In this document: positions 7,037-14,056 of the stretch, one piece after another
Numbering within the stretch: position 1 is the stretch's first letter
Layout: every line of letters begins with the position of its first letter
Made by a program: the position numbers and the translations under genes
Source of the DNA: JAKAXG01 sp035702985
GTDB lineage: Bacteria; Actinomycetota; Acidimicrobiia; Acidimicrobiales; Palsa-688
DNA: 24,716 nucleotides
Direction: 5' to 3'
NCBI GenBank assembly: GCA_035702985.1
Contig: DASSZD010000068.1
Coordinates: 1 to 24,716, forward strand
The notes under the pieces: model-generated
What the model saw: the letters and a program-made list of their open reading frames with translations, nothing else
Database searches by the model: none
What the model was told of the DNA's origin: nothing

Positions 7037-8193
7037 GGCGACGTCACCCCGCCGGTGCCGGTGGCCGGGCCCCGCAACCCGGCGATCTCCTCGGTCAGGT
7101 CGATCCCCACCGGGCACCAGGCGATGCAGCGCCCGCAGCCCACGCAGCCCGAGGTGCCGAACTGGTCATGCCAGGTACCCAGCTTGTGGGTCAGCCACTG
7201 GCGGTACCGGGACCGGATCGACGGGCGGGCACTTCCGCCGTGGATGAAGGAGAAGTCACCGGTGAAGCAGGAATCCCAGCGCCGCCACCGCTCCGCATGC
7301 TCGCCGGCCAGATCGGTGGAGTCCTCCACCGTGGAGCAGAAGCAGGTCGGGCACACCAGAGTGCAGTTCCCGCAGGCCAGGCACCGCTCGGCCACCGAGT
7401 CCCAACGGGGGTGTTCCAGCGTGGCCGCCAGCAGCTCGGGGAGCCCTTCGACGCCCATTGTGCGGCCCATCCGGCCGGCCGCGGCGTCGACCAGGGCGGC
7501 CGCCCCCTCGATCTCCCCGGGGTGGGCCGGACGCCGCGGCGCCGAGGCCATCAACTCGGCGCCGGCGTCGCTGCCGATCTCCACCACGAAGCGGTGCTCC
7601 CCCTCGAGGACTTCGGTGAGGGCCAGGTCGAAGCCGCCTGCCGCCCGAGGCCCGGTGCCCATCGAGGCGCAGAAGCAGGTGCCTCCCGGCTCGGTGCAGT
7701 TGACCGCGATGATCAGCGCGTCCGTCCGCCGCGACGCGTACCGGGGATCGGGGACAGGTCCACGGTCGAACACGAGATCCTGCACCTCGATGGCCCGCAG
7801 ATCACAGGCCCGGACCCCGACGAAGGCGTACCGCTCGGGATCGTGGCCCGCGTCGCCGCCGGCGTCCTCGACCGTGAACCCCTCGGCCGAGCGTCCCGCC
7901 CGCCACAGCAGCTCACGGGGCGGCGCCAGGAACCGCCGCCACGACTGGGGACCGTTGGCGAACCCGAACGCCGCGTCATCCTCACGCCGGCGGAGCCGGT
8001 AGGAGCCCCCGTCCTGGCGGTCGCCCACGCCCACCGGCAGGTCCGCCGGCGAGGACAGCTCATCGAGCATGATCGCCCCGTCGCGCACCGTCGGCCCCAC
8101 CACCCGGTAGCCGGCGCGGCGAAGGGCCTCGAACAAGGCGTTCAAGCCGTCCAGGTCGATGACGACCGGCTCTGGACCCGCGTCCTGGAGCAT
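7033..8193 (-). CDS. hydB: Hydrogenase beta subunit, two [4Fe-4S] clusters
   Basis: Predicted 386-residue iron-sulfur subunit, first gene of the operon. The C-terminal third holds CLACGNCTLVCPTCFC (from about residue 269) and CVGCGRCIAWCPVGID (from about 349), two ferredoxin-type [4Fe-4S] motifs. The larger N-terminal domain is typical of group 3b beta subunits and carries an extra cysteine pair in TCFCASMGTGP. It relays electrons between the flavin subunit and the small subunit. The ATG at 8193 has no Shine-Dalgarno match, but TACCCT sits 9 nt upstream, so the message may be leaderless. The stop overlaps the next start by 4 nt. Confidence 0.93.
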   Translation of the reverse strand: MLQDAGPEPVVIDLDGLNALFEALRRAGYRVVGPTVRDGAIMLDELSSPADLPVGVGDRQDGGSYRLRRREDDAAFGFANGPQSWRRFLAPPRELLWRAGRSAEGFTVEDAGGDAGHDPERYAFVGVRACDLRAIEVQDLVFDRGPVPDPRYASRRTDALIIAVNCTEPGGTCFCASMGTGPRAAGGFDLALTEVLEGEHRFVVEIGSDAGAELMASAPRRPAHPGEIEGAAALVDAAAGRMGRTMGVEGLPELLAATLEHPRWDSVAERCLACGNCTLVCPTCFCSTVEDSTDLAGEHAERWRRWDSCFTGDFSFIHGGSARPSIRSRYRQWLTHKLGTWHDQFGTSGCVGCGRCIAWCPVGIDLTEEIAGLRGPATGTGGVTSP

Positions 8194-8202
8194 CAGTGAG
8201 CC

Positions 8203-8208
8203 AGGGTA
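8203..8208 (-). promoter_or_regulatory. Candidate -10 box of the hydrogenase operon
   Basis: On the minus strand this reads TACCCT, matching TANNNT, and ends 9 nt before the hydB ATG. No ribosome binding site lies between them, which favours a leaderless or nearly leaderless transcript. The -35 position (around 8226-8231) reads GGGGCG, a poor match, so the promoter probably needs an activator. Confidence 0.4.
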
Positions 8209-8231
8209 ATCCTGGCCTTTCCAGCCGCCCC

Positions 8232-8244
8232 GGTACGAAGTACC
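8232..8244. promoter_or_regulatory. 13-bp palindrome upstream of the hydrogenase operon
   Basis: GGTAC-GAA-GTACC is a perfect inverted repeat with a 3-nt centre. Its centre is about 45 bp upstream of the hydB start codon, which is where a class II activator would bind if transcription begins at or next to that codon. On the plus strand it is followed by TTTT, but no plus-strand gene ends nearby, so a terminator is less likely. The cognate regulator is unknown. Confidence 0.45.
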
Positions 8245-8332
8245 TTTTCTGTCCGGCCCGGTGACCGGCTGTAATGTGCGGGGAGGCCGGCGGCCGGGCT
8301 GACCCGGTGGTCGGGAGTCGGGAGCGCCGGCG

Positions 8333-8842
8333 TTACCGACCGGCCGCAGCCAGGACCCGGAGGTGCTCCTCCGCCTCGTCCTGCTCGATGGGCGGCCCCA
8401 CGTTGGTGATCCCGTGCCCGTACAGCATCCGGTCCAGCTGCTCCCGGGTAGGGGCGTCTCCAGGGCCCGGAGGCCCGGAGCGGTCGGCCGGATGTCCCAC
8501 GTCCCGGACCAGAGCCAGGAACGAGTCGTCGGAGTGGATGCTGAGCGCCCGGGCCGGTCCCCCCATCACCCTGAAGGTGTGGGGCACCCCGCTAGGGAAC
8601 TGCTGCCAGGAGCCGGGCCGGGCGACGGACAGCTCGCCGCCGCAGCGGACCACCATGATCCCGTCCAGCAGGTAGAAGCTGTCGTCCAGACCGTCGTGCA
8701 CGTGGGCCGGTGGCGACGCCCCTTCCGGCAGGAGCATTTCGGCCACCGCGACCGGTGCCCCCGGAGAGGTCAACACGTCGAACCTCACGCCCAGGAACAT
8801 CCACGACTCCACGGCGCGTCGCCCGCCCACGCGGTCGGTCAT
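8333..8842 (-). CDS. Cupin-domain protein (second of a coupled pair)
   Basis: Predicted 169-residue single-domain cupin. The metal-binding motifs are recognisable: PPAHVHDGLDDSFYLLDG (histidines and acidic residue of motif 1) and FPSGVPHTFRV (histidine of motif 2). A C-terminal helical extension of about 50 residues contains TREQLDRMLYGHGI. The ATG overlaps the upstream cupin's stop (ATGA). Such proteins range from isomerases and dioxygenases to ligand sensors, and the substrate cannot be read from the sequence. Confidence 0.82.
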   Translation of the reverse strand: MTDRVGGRRAVESWMFLGVRFDVLTSPGAPVAVAEMLLPEGASPPAHVHDGLDDSFYLLDGIMVVRCGGELSVARPGSWQQFPSGVPHTFRVMGGPARALSIHSDDSFLALVRDVGHPADRSGPPGPGDAPTREQLDRMLYGHGITNVGPPIEQDEAEEHLRVLAAAGR

Positions 8843-9186
8843 GAGGCGTCGGCTCCTGCCGAGGAGAAGTCGAGGATCACGCACGGCTCATCGCCCATCA
8901 CCCAGGCGTCATGACCGGGCGAGACCACGTGGGCGTCCCCGGGGCCCAGGATGCGCTCCTCCCCGTCGTCCATCCGCACCACGAAACGGCCGGACAGGAC
9001 GATCCCGGAGTGGGGCATCTGGCACGAGGGCGTCCCGGCCCTGGGCCGGACGTCGCCCGACCAGCTCCAGCCGGGACGGAAGGTGGCCCGGACGACCGTG
9101 GCCCCGGTCAGGTTGACGATCTGGAGATCGCCGTGGTCGAAACCGACCTTCTCGTCGGGGGTGTCGATGTTCTTGGACTCGAGCAT
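8839..9186 (-). CDS. Small cupin-domain protein (first of a coupled pair)
   Basis: Predicted 115-residue protein. After a short N-terminal strand it has WSWSGDVRPRAGTPSCQMPHSGIVL and RFVVRMDDGEERILGPGDAHVVSPGHDAWVMG, split here as two motif regions of a compact cupin barrel. Motif 1 is atypical (SCQMPHSG instead of HxHxxxxE), with H-A-H-V replaced by D-A-H-V in motif 2, so metal binding may be altered. The ATG at 9186 was chosen for the GGGAGAG ribosome binding site 7 nt upstream. The gene pair is followed by no further co-directional gene before the hydrogenase operon; a joint role of the two cupins is inferred from overlap alone. Confidence 0.78.
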   Translation of the reverse strand: MLESKNIDTPDEKVGFDHGDLQIVNLTGATVVRATFRPGWSWSGDVRPRAGTPSCQMPHSGIVLSGRFVVRMDDGEERILGPGDAHVVSPGHDAWVMGDEPCVILDFSSAGADAS

Positions 9187-9287
9187 TCGCAGACTCTCCC
9201 TTTTTCCGTGTGGTTGGGCTGCCGACAACCATGCGGCACCGGTCCTGCCGGCGGCATCGGGGAAACCACGTAGGTGGTGACGGTCGT

Positions 9288-12086
9288 CTACGTACCGGCC
9301 GCCCCGACGGCCAGCTCGGTGCGGGAGCGGGCGCCGGTCTTGCGCAGGAGGCTCTCCACGTGCTTCTCCACGGTGCGGACCGACAGGCCGAGCTCCGAGG
9401 CGATCTGCTTGTTGGCCCGGCCGCGGGCGACCAGCTCGAGGACCTGGGCCTCACGCTCGGTGATGCCCGACCCCGGCCACGGGTTGGGCGCGACCCGGGC
9501 GGCGACGGCGGCGGCGTGGGCGGCCAGCCCGGGAACACCGAGCCGGCCGAACATCCCGACCGCGCCGGTCGCCCACCCGACGGCGTCACCCCACCCGTCC
9601 CTCGCCGCGGCCGGGGCGGCCAGGAGGCGGGCCAGATGGAGCCAGGGACCGGAGTTGGCGAAGGTCGGTTCGGCCGCGCCGACGATCTGCTCGGCGTTCC
9701 GGGTGTCGCCCCGCCGGCCGGCGATCACCGCCTGGGCGTAGGCCAGCAGTCCCTGGTTGAGCCTGAAGGCGGCCACACCGAGCCGGCGGGCCTCGTCCAC
9801 GGCGGCCTCCGCCCGGCGGTCCCCGCGGGCCGCCAGCAGAAGGGGCCACACCGCCCTCGCCGAGGCCGGCTCCCCATGGGCTATCCGACCCATGATGGCC
9901 ATCCCTTCGCCGAACGGGCCGAGCGACTGGTCCAACTCCCCGGCCATGATCGTCACCATCGCCCGGTTGATCAGGCAGAAGGCCTGCAGCCATCGGTCGT
10001 CGGGGGCCACGGCCCGGGCCAGCCGGGCGTAACGCTCGGCCGCTTCCGCGTCGCAGCGCATGCTGGCGGTCCCCGACAGCAGGGCCAGCGCTTTGGCTTC
10101 GACCACGTCGAGGCGGAACCGCTCGGCCCGTTCGAGGGCCGATCGGGCGTGGCGGTCCGAGGCGTCCAGGTCCCACCGGGCGGTGAAGCACGCGGCGAGC
10201 TGCAGGTCCAAAGAGGCAGCAGTGGTGACAGCACCGGACCGCTCGGCCAGGGCCCGGGCCTGCAGCAGCCGCGTCACGCCCACGTGGTCGAACATGTCGA
10301 TCGTGCCGACCTCGTGGAGGGCCCGCAGCCGCCAGTGAGGAAGGTCGGCCGCCTCGGCCACGGCCAGCCCTTCCTCGAAGTACCGCCGAGCCCCGCCGGT
10401 GTCCCGCAACCGGCGGCTGCGGCCCAGCATCTCGAGGGCGTGACAGCGGACCTCCGGTGCTTCGCCGCCAGCCAGGGTGAGCGCCTCCTCGGCCCGCTGC
10501 CCGGCCCGGTCGGGGTCGCCGGCCGCCAGCTCCACTTCGGAAAAAAGGAGCGCCATCCTGGCTGCGGCCTCTCCGGCCGGGCCGGGCCCCGTGAGCTGGG
10601 CGGCCGCCTGCAGGTGCTGGCCGGCCATGGGCCACCGGGCGGCGCTCACCGCGGCCTGGGCCAGAAGCAGGTGGGCCTCGAATCTGACTTCGGTGCTGTC
10701 AGGGCGGCCGGCGCAACGGCCGATCAGGCGGTGCCCCACGGAGGCGGCCTCCTCCACCCTCCCGGCCAGGGCCAGGGCTTCGATCAGCGCCAGCTCCGCC
10801 TGCACCCCTTCGGGCTGACCCTCGAGCAGTTCGGCCGCCCGGCCGAGGGTTCCGATGGCGGTGCCGATGGCACCACCGTGCAGCGCCATCCTCCCGGCGG
10901 AGACCAGTAGTGCGCCGGCCCGGGCGGGCTGGCCCGCCTGCACCGCCAGGTCCGCGGCCAGCTCCCGCAGCTGTCCGGTCGGCTCGGGGTAGGTGGCGTC
11001 GATCGTGGTGAGGGCCCGGGCGGCCAGCTCACGGCGGGCCGGGGGCAGCACGGCGTCGAGCACCGCGTCGCGGGTGAGGGCATGGCGGAAGCGGAAGACG
11101 TCGCCGTCCACGGTCAACAGCTGTAGCTCCACTCCCGCCGCCAGGGCATCGGTCACCCTCGTGGCGTCCATCCCGGTTGTGGCCGGGAGCAGTTCCCACT
11201 CGAACTGCCGTCCCAGGGTCGCCGCCGCCTCGAGGACCCGGCGCTGATCCGGCGGCATGGCGCCCAGGCGGGCGGTCACGGCGCCGGCGACCGACTCCGG
11301 GACGCCGGGCGATGCGAGCAGCTCCTCCACCAGGAGGGGGATGCCCTCGGCCGAGCGCAGGACCCGGGCCGTGTCGACCCGGTCGGCGCGGGACCCGGGA
11401 AGGCACGCCGCCACCATCTCGGCCGTCTCAGCCGGGGACAGCCGCTCCAGGGGCAGGACCACCACCCGGTTCCGGCCCCATAGCCGGGGGATCAGCTCGG
11501 ATGCGGCCGGGCCGGGGTCGGTCCTGCAGGTGACGGCCAGCACCGCCGCCTGGTCCGCCACGTGGTCGGCCAGGTACTCGATCAGCGCCAGCGTGTCCGG
11601 GTCCGCCCAGTGGAGATCTTCGAGCACGACCACCACCCCCTCGGGGGTGACCCGCCGCAGGACCTGGAGCACGGCTTCGGCCCGGACCGCTGCAGGGACG
11701 GCCACGGCACCGGCGGCGGGAGGCCCGCCCAGGTTGGGCAGCAGCGGGGCCAGCGGGACCCGCCACGGGTCCATGGAAGGATCGTCCGGGAGCCGGCGGT
11801 GCCGCAGGAGCTGCAGCAGGGCCTCGGTGATCGGACGGTACGGCTCGGTCGCTCCCGAGGGCACGGCCCGGCCGACGGCCACCGGGACGGCACCGGCCCG
11901 TTCGGCCAGCTCCCGGGTCAGGCGCGACTTGCCGATCCCGGCTTCACCGGTGAGGACCAGGCAGGTGCCCCGGCCGGCGCCCAGGTCGCGCAGGGCGGCT
12001 CCCAGCACCTCCAGCTCCCGATCCCGCCCGATCACCACCGGGCACAGAGTCCGGCCCATCTCCACCAGTCTGCCGCCGGACCGCAT
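9288..12086 (-). CDS. Large ATP-binding LuxR-family transcriptional regulator
   Basis: Predicted 932-residue regulator of the AAA/TPR/LuxR (LAL-like) class. The N-terminal ATPase starts with VVIGRDRELEVLGAAL, Walker A is GEAGIGKS (47-54) and Walker B is VVVVLEDLHWAD. A long alpha-helical middle of TPR-like alanine- and leucine-rich segments follows. The C-terminal GerE/LuxR helix-turn-helix reads ITEREAQVLELVARG, then NKQIASELGLSVRTVEKHV. Such proteins use ATP binding and an inducer to control nearby genes. The start is uncertain: ATG 12086 was taken because it leaves a short leader before the ATPase, while GTG codons slightly upstream and ATG 12059 are alternatives. It lies 59 nt downstream of the COG4315-type lipoprotein gene on the same strand, so co-transcription is possible. 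Confidence 0.9.
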   Translation of the reverse strand: MRSGGRLVEMGRTLCPVVIGRDRELEVLGAALRDLGAGRGTCLVLTGEAGIGKSRLTRELAERAGAVPVAVGRAVPSGATEPYRPITEALLQLLRHRRLPDDPSMDPWRVPLAPLLPNLGGPPAAGAVAVPAAVRAEAVLQVLRRVTPEGVVVVLEDLHWADPDTLALIEYLADHVADQAAVLAVTCRTDPGPAASELIPRLWGRNRVVVLPLERLSPAETAEMVAACLPGSRADRVDTARVLRSAEGIPLLVEELLASPGVPESVAGAVTARLGAMPPDQRRVLEAAATLGRQFEWELLPATTGMDATRVTDALAAGVELQLLTVDGDVFRFRHALTRDAVLDAVLPPARRELAARALTTIDATYPEPTGQLRELAADLAVQAGQPARAGALLVSAGRMALHGGAIGTAIGTLGRAAELLEGQPEGVQAELALIEALALAGRVEEAASVGHRLIGRCAGRPDSTEVRFEAHLLLAQAAVSAARWPMAGQHLQAAAQLTGPGPAGEAAARMALLFSEVELAAGDPDRAGQRAEEALTLAGGEAPEVRCHALEMLGRSRRLRDTGGARRYFEEGLAVAEAADLPHWRLRALHEVGTIDMFDHVGVTRLLQARALAERSGAVTTAASLDLQLAACFTARWDLDASDRHARSALERAERFRLDVVEAKALALLSGTASMRCDAEAAERYARLARAVAPDDRWLQAFCLINRAMVTIMAGELDQSLGPFGEGMAIMGRIAHGEPASARAVWPLLLAARGDRRAEAAVDEARRLGVAAFRLNQGLLAYAQAVIAGRRGDTRNAEQIVGAAEPTFANSGPWLHLARLLAAPAAARDGWGDAVGWATGAVGMFGRLGVPGLAAHAAAVAARVAPNPWPGSGITEREAQVLELVARGRANKQIASELGLSVRTVEKHVESLLRKTGARSRTELAVGAAGT

Positions 12087-12145
12087 GGCAGAGGGGTCTT
12101 CCGCCACGGCGACACCGGGTGGGGCGGCCGCCCTGCCCGGCGCGG

Positions 12146-12679
12146 TCAGTACCCCCCGTAGTTGCCTCCCGACGTGGTGGTGGGGACGGCGGCGGTGCGG
12201 GTGATGGCCGTTCCGGCCGGGGAGAGAACCCACCAGGTCCCGCCGAAGCTGCGCACCCCCTCTCCGGTGGTCTGCCCGGCGCTGCTGTCGCCCACGTAGG
12301 TGTAGGCCGGATAACCGTCCACGGTGAGTTGCTGGCCGCCGTTGAACCCGATCTCGCCCAGGCGGGCGGTCGATCCGGCCGCCGGGCTGGGCGGCCCGTG
12401 GACTACGACCGGCGGCCAGTAGGTCAGGCAGGTGGCGGTACACGACCGCACCCCGGGCCGGTCGGCGGTCAGCAGGTATATGACCTGTCCGGTGGAGGTG
12501 GTGAGGACGCGCCCCAGGCTGGTCGAACGGACGTCGACGGTGGCCGCCGGGCCCCCGCTCGGTTGGGTGGTGGGGCTGCCCTTGGCGGCATGGGTCGCCC
12601 CGGCGCCGGTGCCGCAGCCGGCGAGAGCCGCGCCCCCCAGGCAGAGCGTGGCCAGGCCGGCTCGTGAGTGTCGGATCAT
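12146..12679 (-). CDS. COG4315-type secreted lipoprotein
   Basis: Predicted 177-residue lipoprotein. Signal peptide residues 1-21 end in the lipobox LAGC, with the lipidated cysteine at 22. A Thr/Ser/Gly-rich linker follows, then two degenerate copies of the family repeat: VIYLLTADRPGVRSC..CLTYWPP and YPAYTYVGDSSAGQTTGEGV. It ends with FGGTWWVLSPAG. These are the hallmarks of COG4315 proteins (conserved Y-x-aromatic-x-x-D). Their role is unknown; they often occur near ECF sigma/anti-sigma pairs. The ATG at 12679 has AAGGGAA 9 nt upstream. The gene is divergent from the sigma factor gene, with shared GGTTCA motifs between them, so it may be a regulon member. Confidence 0.85.
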   Translation of the reverse strand: MIRHSRAGLATLCLGGAALAGCGTGAGATHAAKGSPTTQPSGGPAATVDVRSTSLGRVLTTSTGQVIYLLTADRPGVRSCTATCLTYWPPVVVHGPPSPAAGSTARLGEIGFNGGQQLTVDGYPAYTYVGDSSAGQTTGEGVRSFGGTWWVLSPAGTAITRTAAVPTTTSGGNYGGY

Positions 12680-12716
12680 GGGCTTGTTCCCTTTCGGTAG
12701 CTGGGGGCTCACCCTG

Positions 12717-12767
12717 GGTTCACGGACCGCCCGGCTGGTCGGTTCAACACCGGGATCCACTGAACCG
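12717..12767. promoter_or_regulatory. Divergent promoter region with three GGTTCA motifs
   Basis: GGTTCA occurs at 12717-12722 and 12741-12746 on the plus strand and, inverted, as TGAACC at 12761-12766. The last two form a perfect 7-bp inverted repeat (CGGTTCA, 14-nt spacer, TGAACCG; 12740-12767). The region separates the lipoprotein gene from the ECF sigma operon. GGTTC-like sequences resemble ECF -35 elements, so the site could serve divergent autoregulated promoters or an operator. This is inference from position and symmetry. Confidence 0.45.
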
Positions 12768-12807
12768 GCGCCACGCTGGATCCGTAATGAGGGGTGGAGG
12801 TGGTCGG

Positions 12808-13317
12808 ATGGTCGCCGACGAGCAGATGCTGAGAGCGTTGTGCGCCGAGCATGCCGGGGCGCTGCTCGGCTACGCCACCCGCCTGACCGGCGGCGACCGG
12901 GGACGGGCGGAGGACATCGTGCAGGAGACCCTGCTGCGGGCGTGGCGGCACCCCCAGGCGCTGGACCCGGCCCGGGGCAGCCTCAGGCCGTGGCTGCTCA
13001 CGGTGGCGCGGCGCATCGCCATCGACGAGCACCGGGCCCGGCGGGCCCGCCCCTATGAGGTGGAGCTGGAGCCGAGGGACCTCGGCGTGGCGCCCGATCG
13101 GCTGGACGAGGCCCTGGCCGGCTGGCTGGTCGAGGACGCGCTGAGCACGCTGTCGCCCGAGCACCGGGCGGTCCTGACCGAGACCTACCTCCGCGGCAGG
13201 TCGGTGGACGAGGCGGCCCGGGCGCTGGGGATCCCCTCCGGGACGGTGAAGTCCCGCTGCTACTACGCCCTGCGGGCCCTGCGACTGGCGCTGCAAGAAC
13301 GGGAGATGACCTCATGA
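12808..13317 (+). CDS. ECF-type RNA polymerase sigma factor (SigK/SigL-like)
   Basis: Predicted 169-residue sigma-70 family protein with only regions 2 and 4. Region 2 includes GYATRLTGGDRGRAEDIVQE and TLLRAWRHPQ, followed by WLLTVARRIAIDEHRARRAR. Region 4 includes LSPEHRAVLTETYLRGRSVD and ALGIPSGTVKSRCYYALRAL, the -35-recognition helix-turn-helix. The ATG at 12808 has GGAGGTGG just upstream and was preferred to the ATG at 12787. The stop overlaps the anti-sigma start (ATGA), giving a classic ECF sigma/anti-sigma operon. Likely targets are its own operon and the divergent lipoprotein gene. Confidence 0.93.
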   Translation: MVADEQMLRALCAEHAGALLGYATRLTGGDRGRAEDIVQETLLRAWRHPQALDPARGSLRPWLLTVARRIAIDEHRARRARPYEVELEPRDLGVAPDRLDEALAGWLVEDALSTLSPEHRAVLTETYLRGRSVDEAARALGIPSGTVKSRCYYALRALRLALQEREMTS

Positions 13318-13958
13318 CCTCGTGCGCCGACCGACGCGGCGACCTCGCCGCCCATCTCCTGGGAGCCCTCGGGGCGGAGGAATCGGCCGACCTGCAGCGC
13401 CACCTGCCGGGGTGCGCCGGCTGCTCCGCCGAGCTGGCGGAAATGGCCGGCCTGCCGGATCTGCTGGCCCTGGTCCCGGCCGAACGCTTCGGTACCGGCC
13501 CGACCGAACCGGATGCCGGTTTCGCCGACCGCCTGGTCGCCACCGCCGCCCGCCGCCAGCGGGTGCGCCACCGTCGCTGGATCGCCGTCGCGTCGGCCGT
13601 CGCGATCCTGGCCGGGGCGGCCGGGGTGGCCGCCGCCGAGCTCCCCGACCGTCCCGCCTCGCAGCACCTGCAGGCCGCCGATGGGGCCACCGGGGTCTCC
13701 GCCCAGGTCACCCTGCAGCCGCGGGCATCGGGCACCGCCATAGCCCTGCGCATCAGCGGGGTGCCCGACCGGGCCGAGTGCACCCTGCTGGCCGTGGCCC
13801 GCGACGGCCGGCGCGACGTCGCCGGGAGCTGGCAGGCCACCTACGCCGGTACCGCCACCATGGCCGGCAGCACCGCCATCCCCGAATCCCAGCTCTCCCG
13901 GCTGGTGGTGGACACCACCGCCGGCCAGCAGCTGATCGTCATACCGGTGGCCCGGTGA
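13314..13958 (+). CDS. Zinc-finger membrane anti-sigma factor (RskA-like)
   Basis: Predicted 214-residue protein. The cytosolic N-terminal ZAS domain contains the H-x3-C-x2-C motif HLPGCAGC (H30, C34, C37) on the expected helix. One transmembrane helix lies at about 86-106 (WIAVASAVAILAGAAGVAAA). The extracytoplasmic domain of about 105 residues resembles the RskA C-terminal domain (ALRISGVPDRAECTLLAVAR, then TIVGS-like TMAGSTAIP). It should bind and inhibit the sigma factor encoded immediately upstream until an envelope or redox signal triggers release, as known for this family. It is translationally coupled to the sigma gene by ATGA. Confidence 0.92.
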   Translation: MTSCADRRGDLAAHLLGALGAEESADLQRHLPGCAGCSAELAEMAGLPDLLALVPAERFGTGPTEPDAGFADRLVATAARRQRVRHRRWIAVASAVAILAGAAGVAAAELPDRPASQHLQAADGATGVSAQVTLQPRASGTAIALRISGVPDRAECTLLAVARDGRRDVAGSWQATYAGTATMAGSTAIPESQLSRLVVDTTAGQQLIVIPVAR

Positions 13959-13973
13959 CCGCCGGCCCGGCGG
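13959..13973 (+). terminator. Compact GC hairpin right after the anti-sigma stop
   Basis: CCGCCGGCCCGGCGG immediately follows the TGA and is self-complementary around a central C, giving a short stable stem. There is no U-tract. It may end the sigma/anti-sigma transcript; the next gene has its own strong ribosome binding site 98 nt downstream. Confidence 0.35.
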
Positions 13974-14056
13974 GTGGATGCGCCGGTCGGTCGGAGCCGG
14001 GGTCGGCATGTCAGAATGAGCGGCGGCGTCAGCGGGCGTCCGGGAGGGAGCAACCG

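Noticed and set aside
8232..8248. Plus-strand Rho-independent terminator (GGTAC hairpin followed by TTTT)
   Set aside because: No plus-strand gene ends nearby and the stem is only 5 bp. An operator for the minus-strand operon fits better.
9288..10910. Long plus-strand frame opposite the LuxR regulator
   Set aside because: It is an antisense shadow of the regulator, with no recognisable domain and biased composition.
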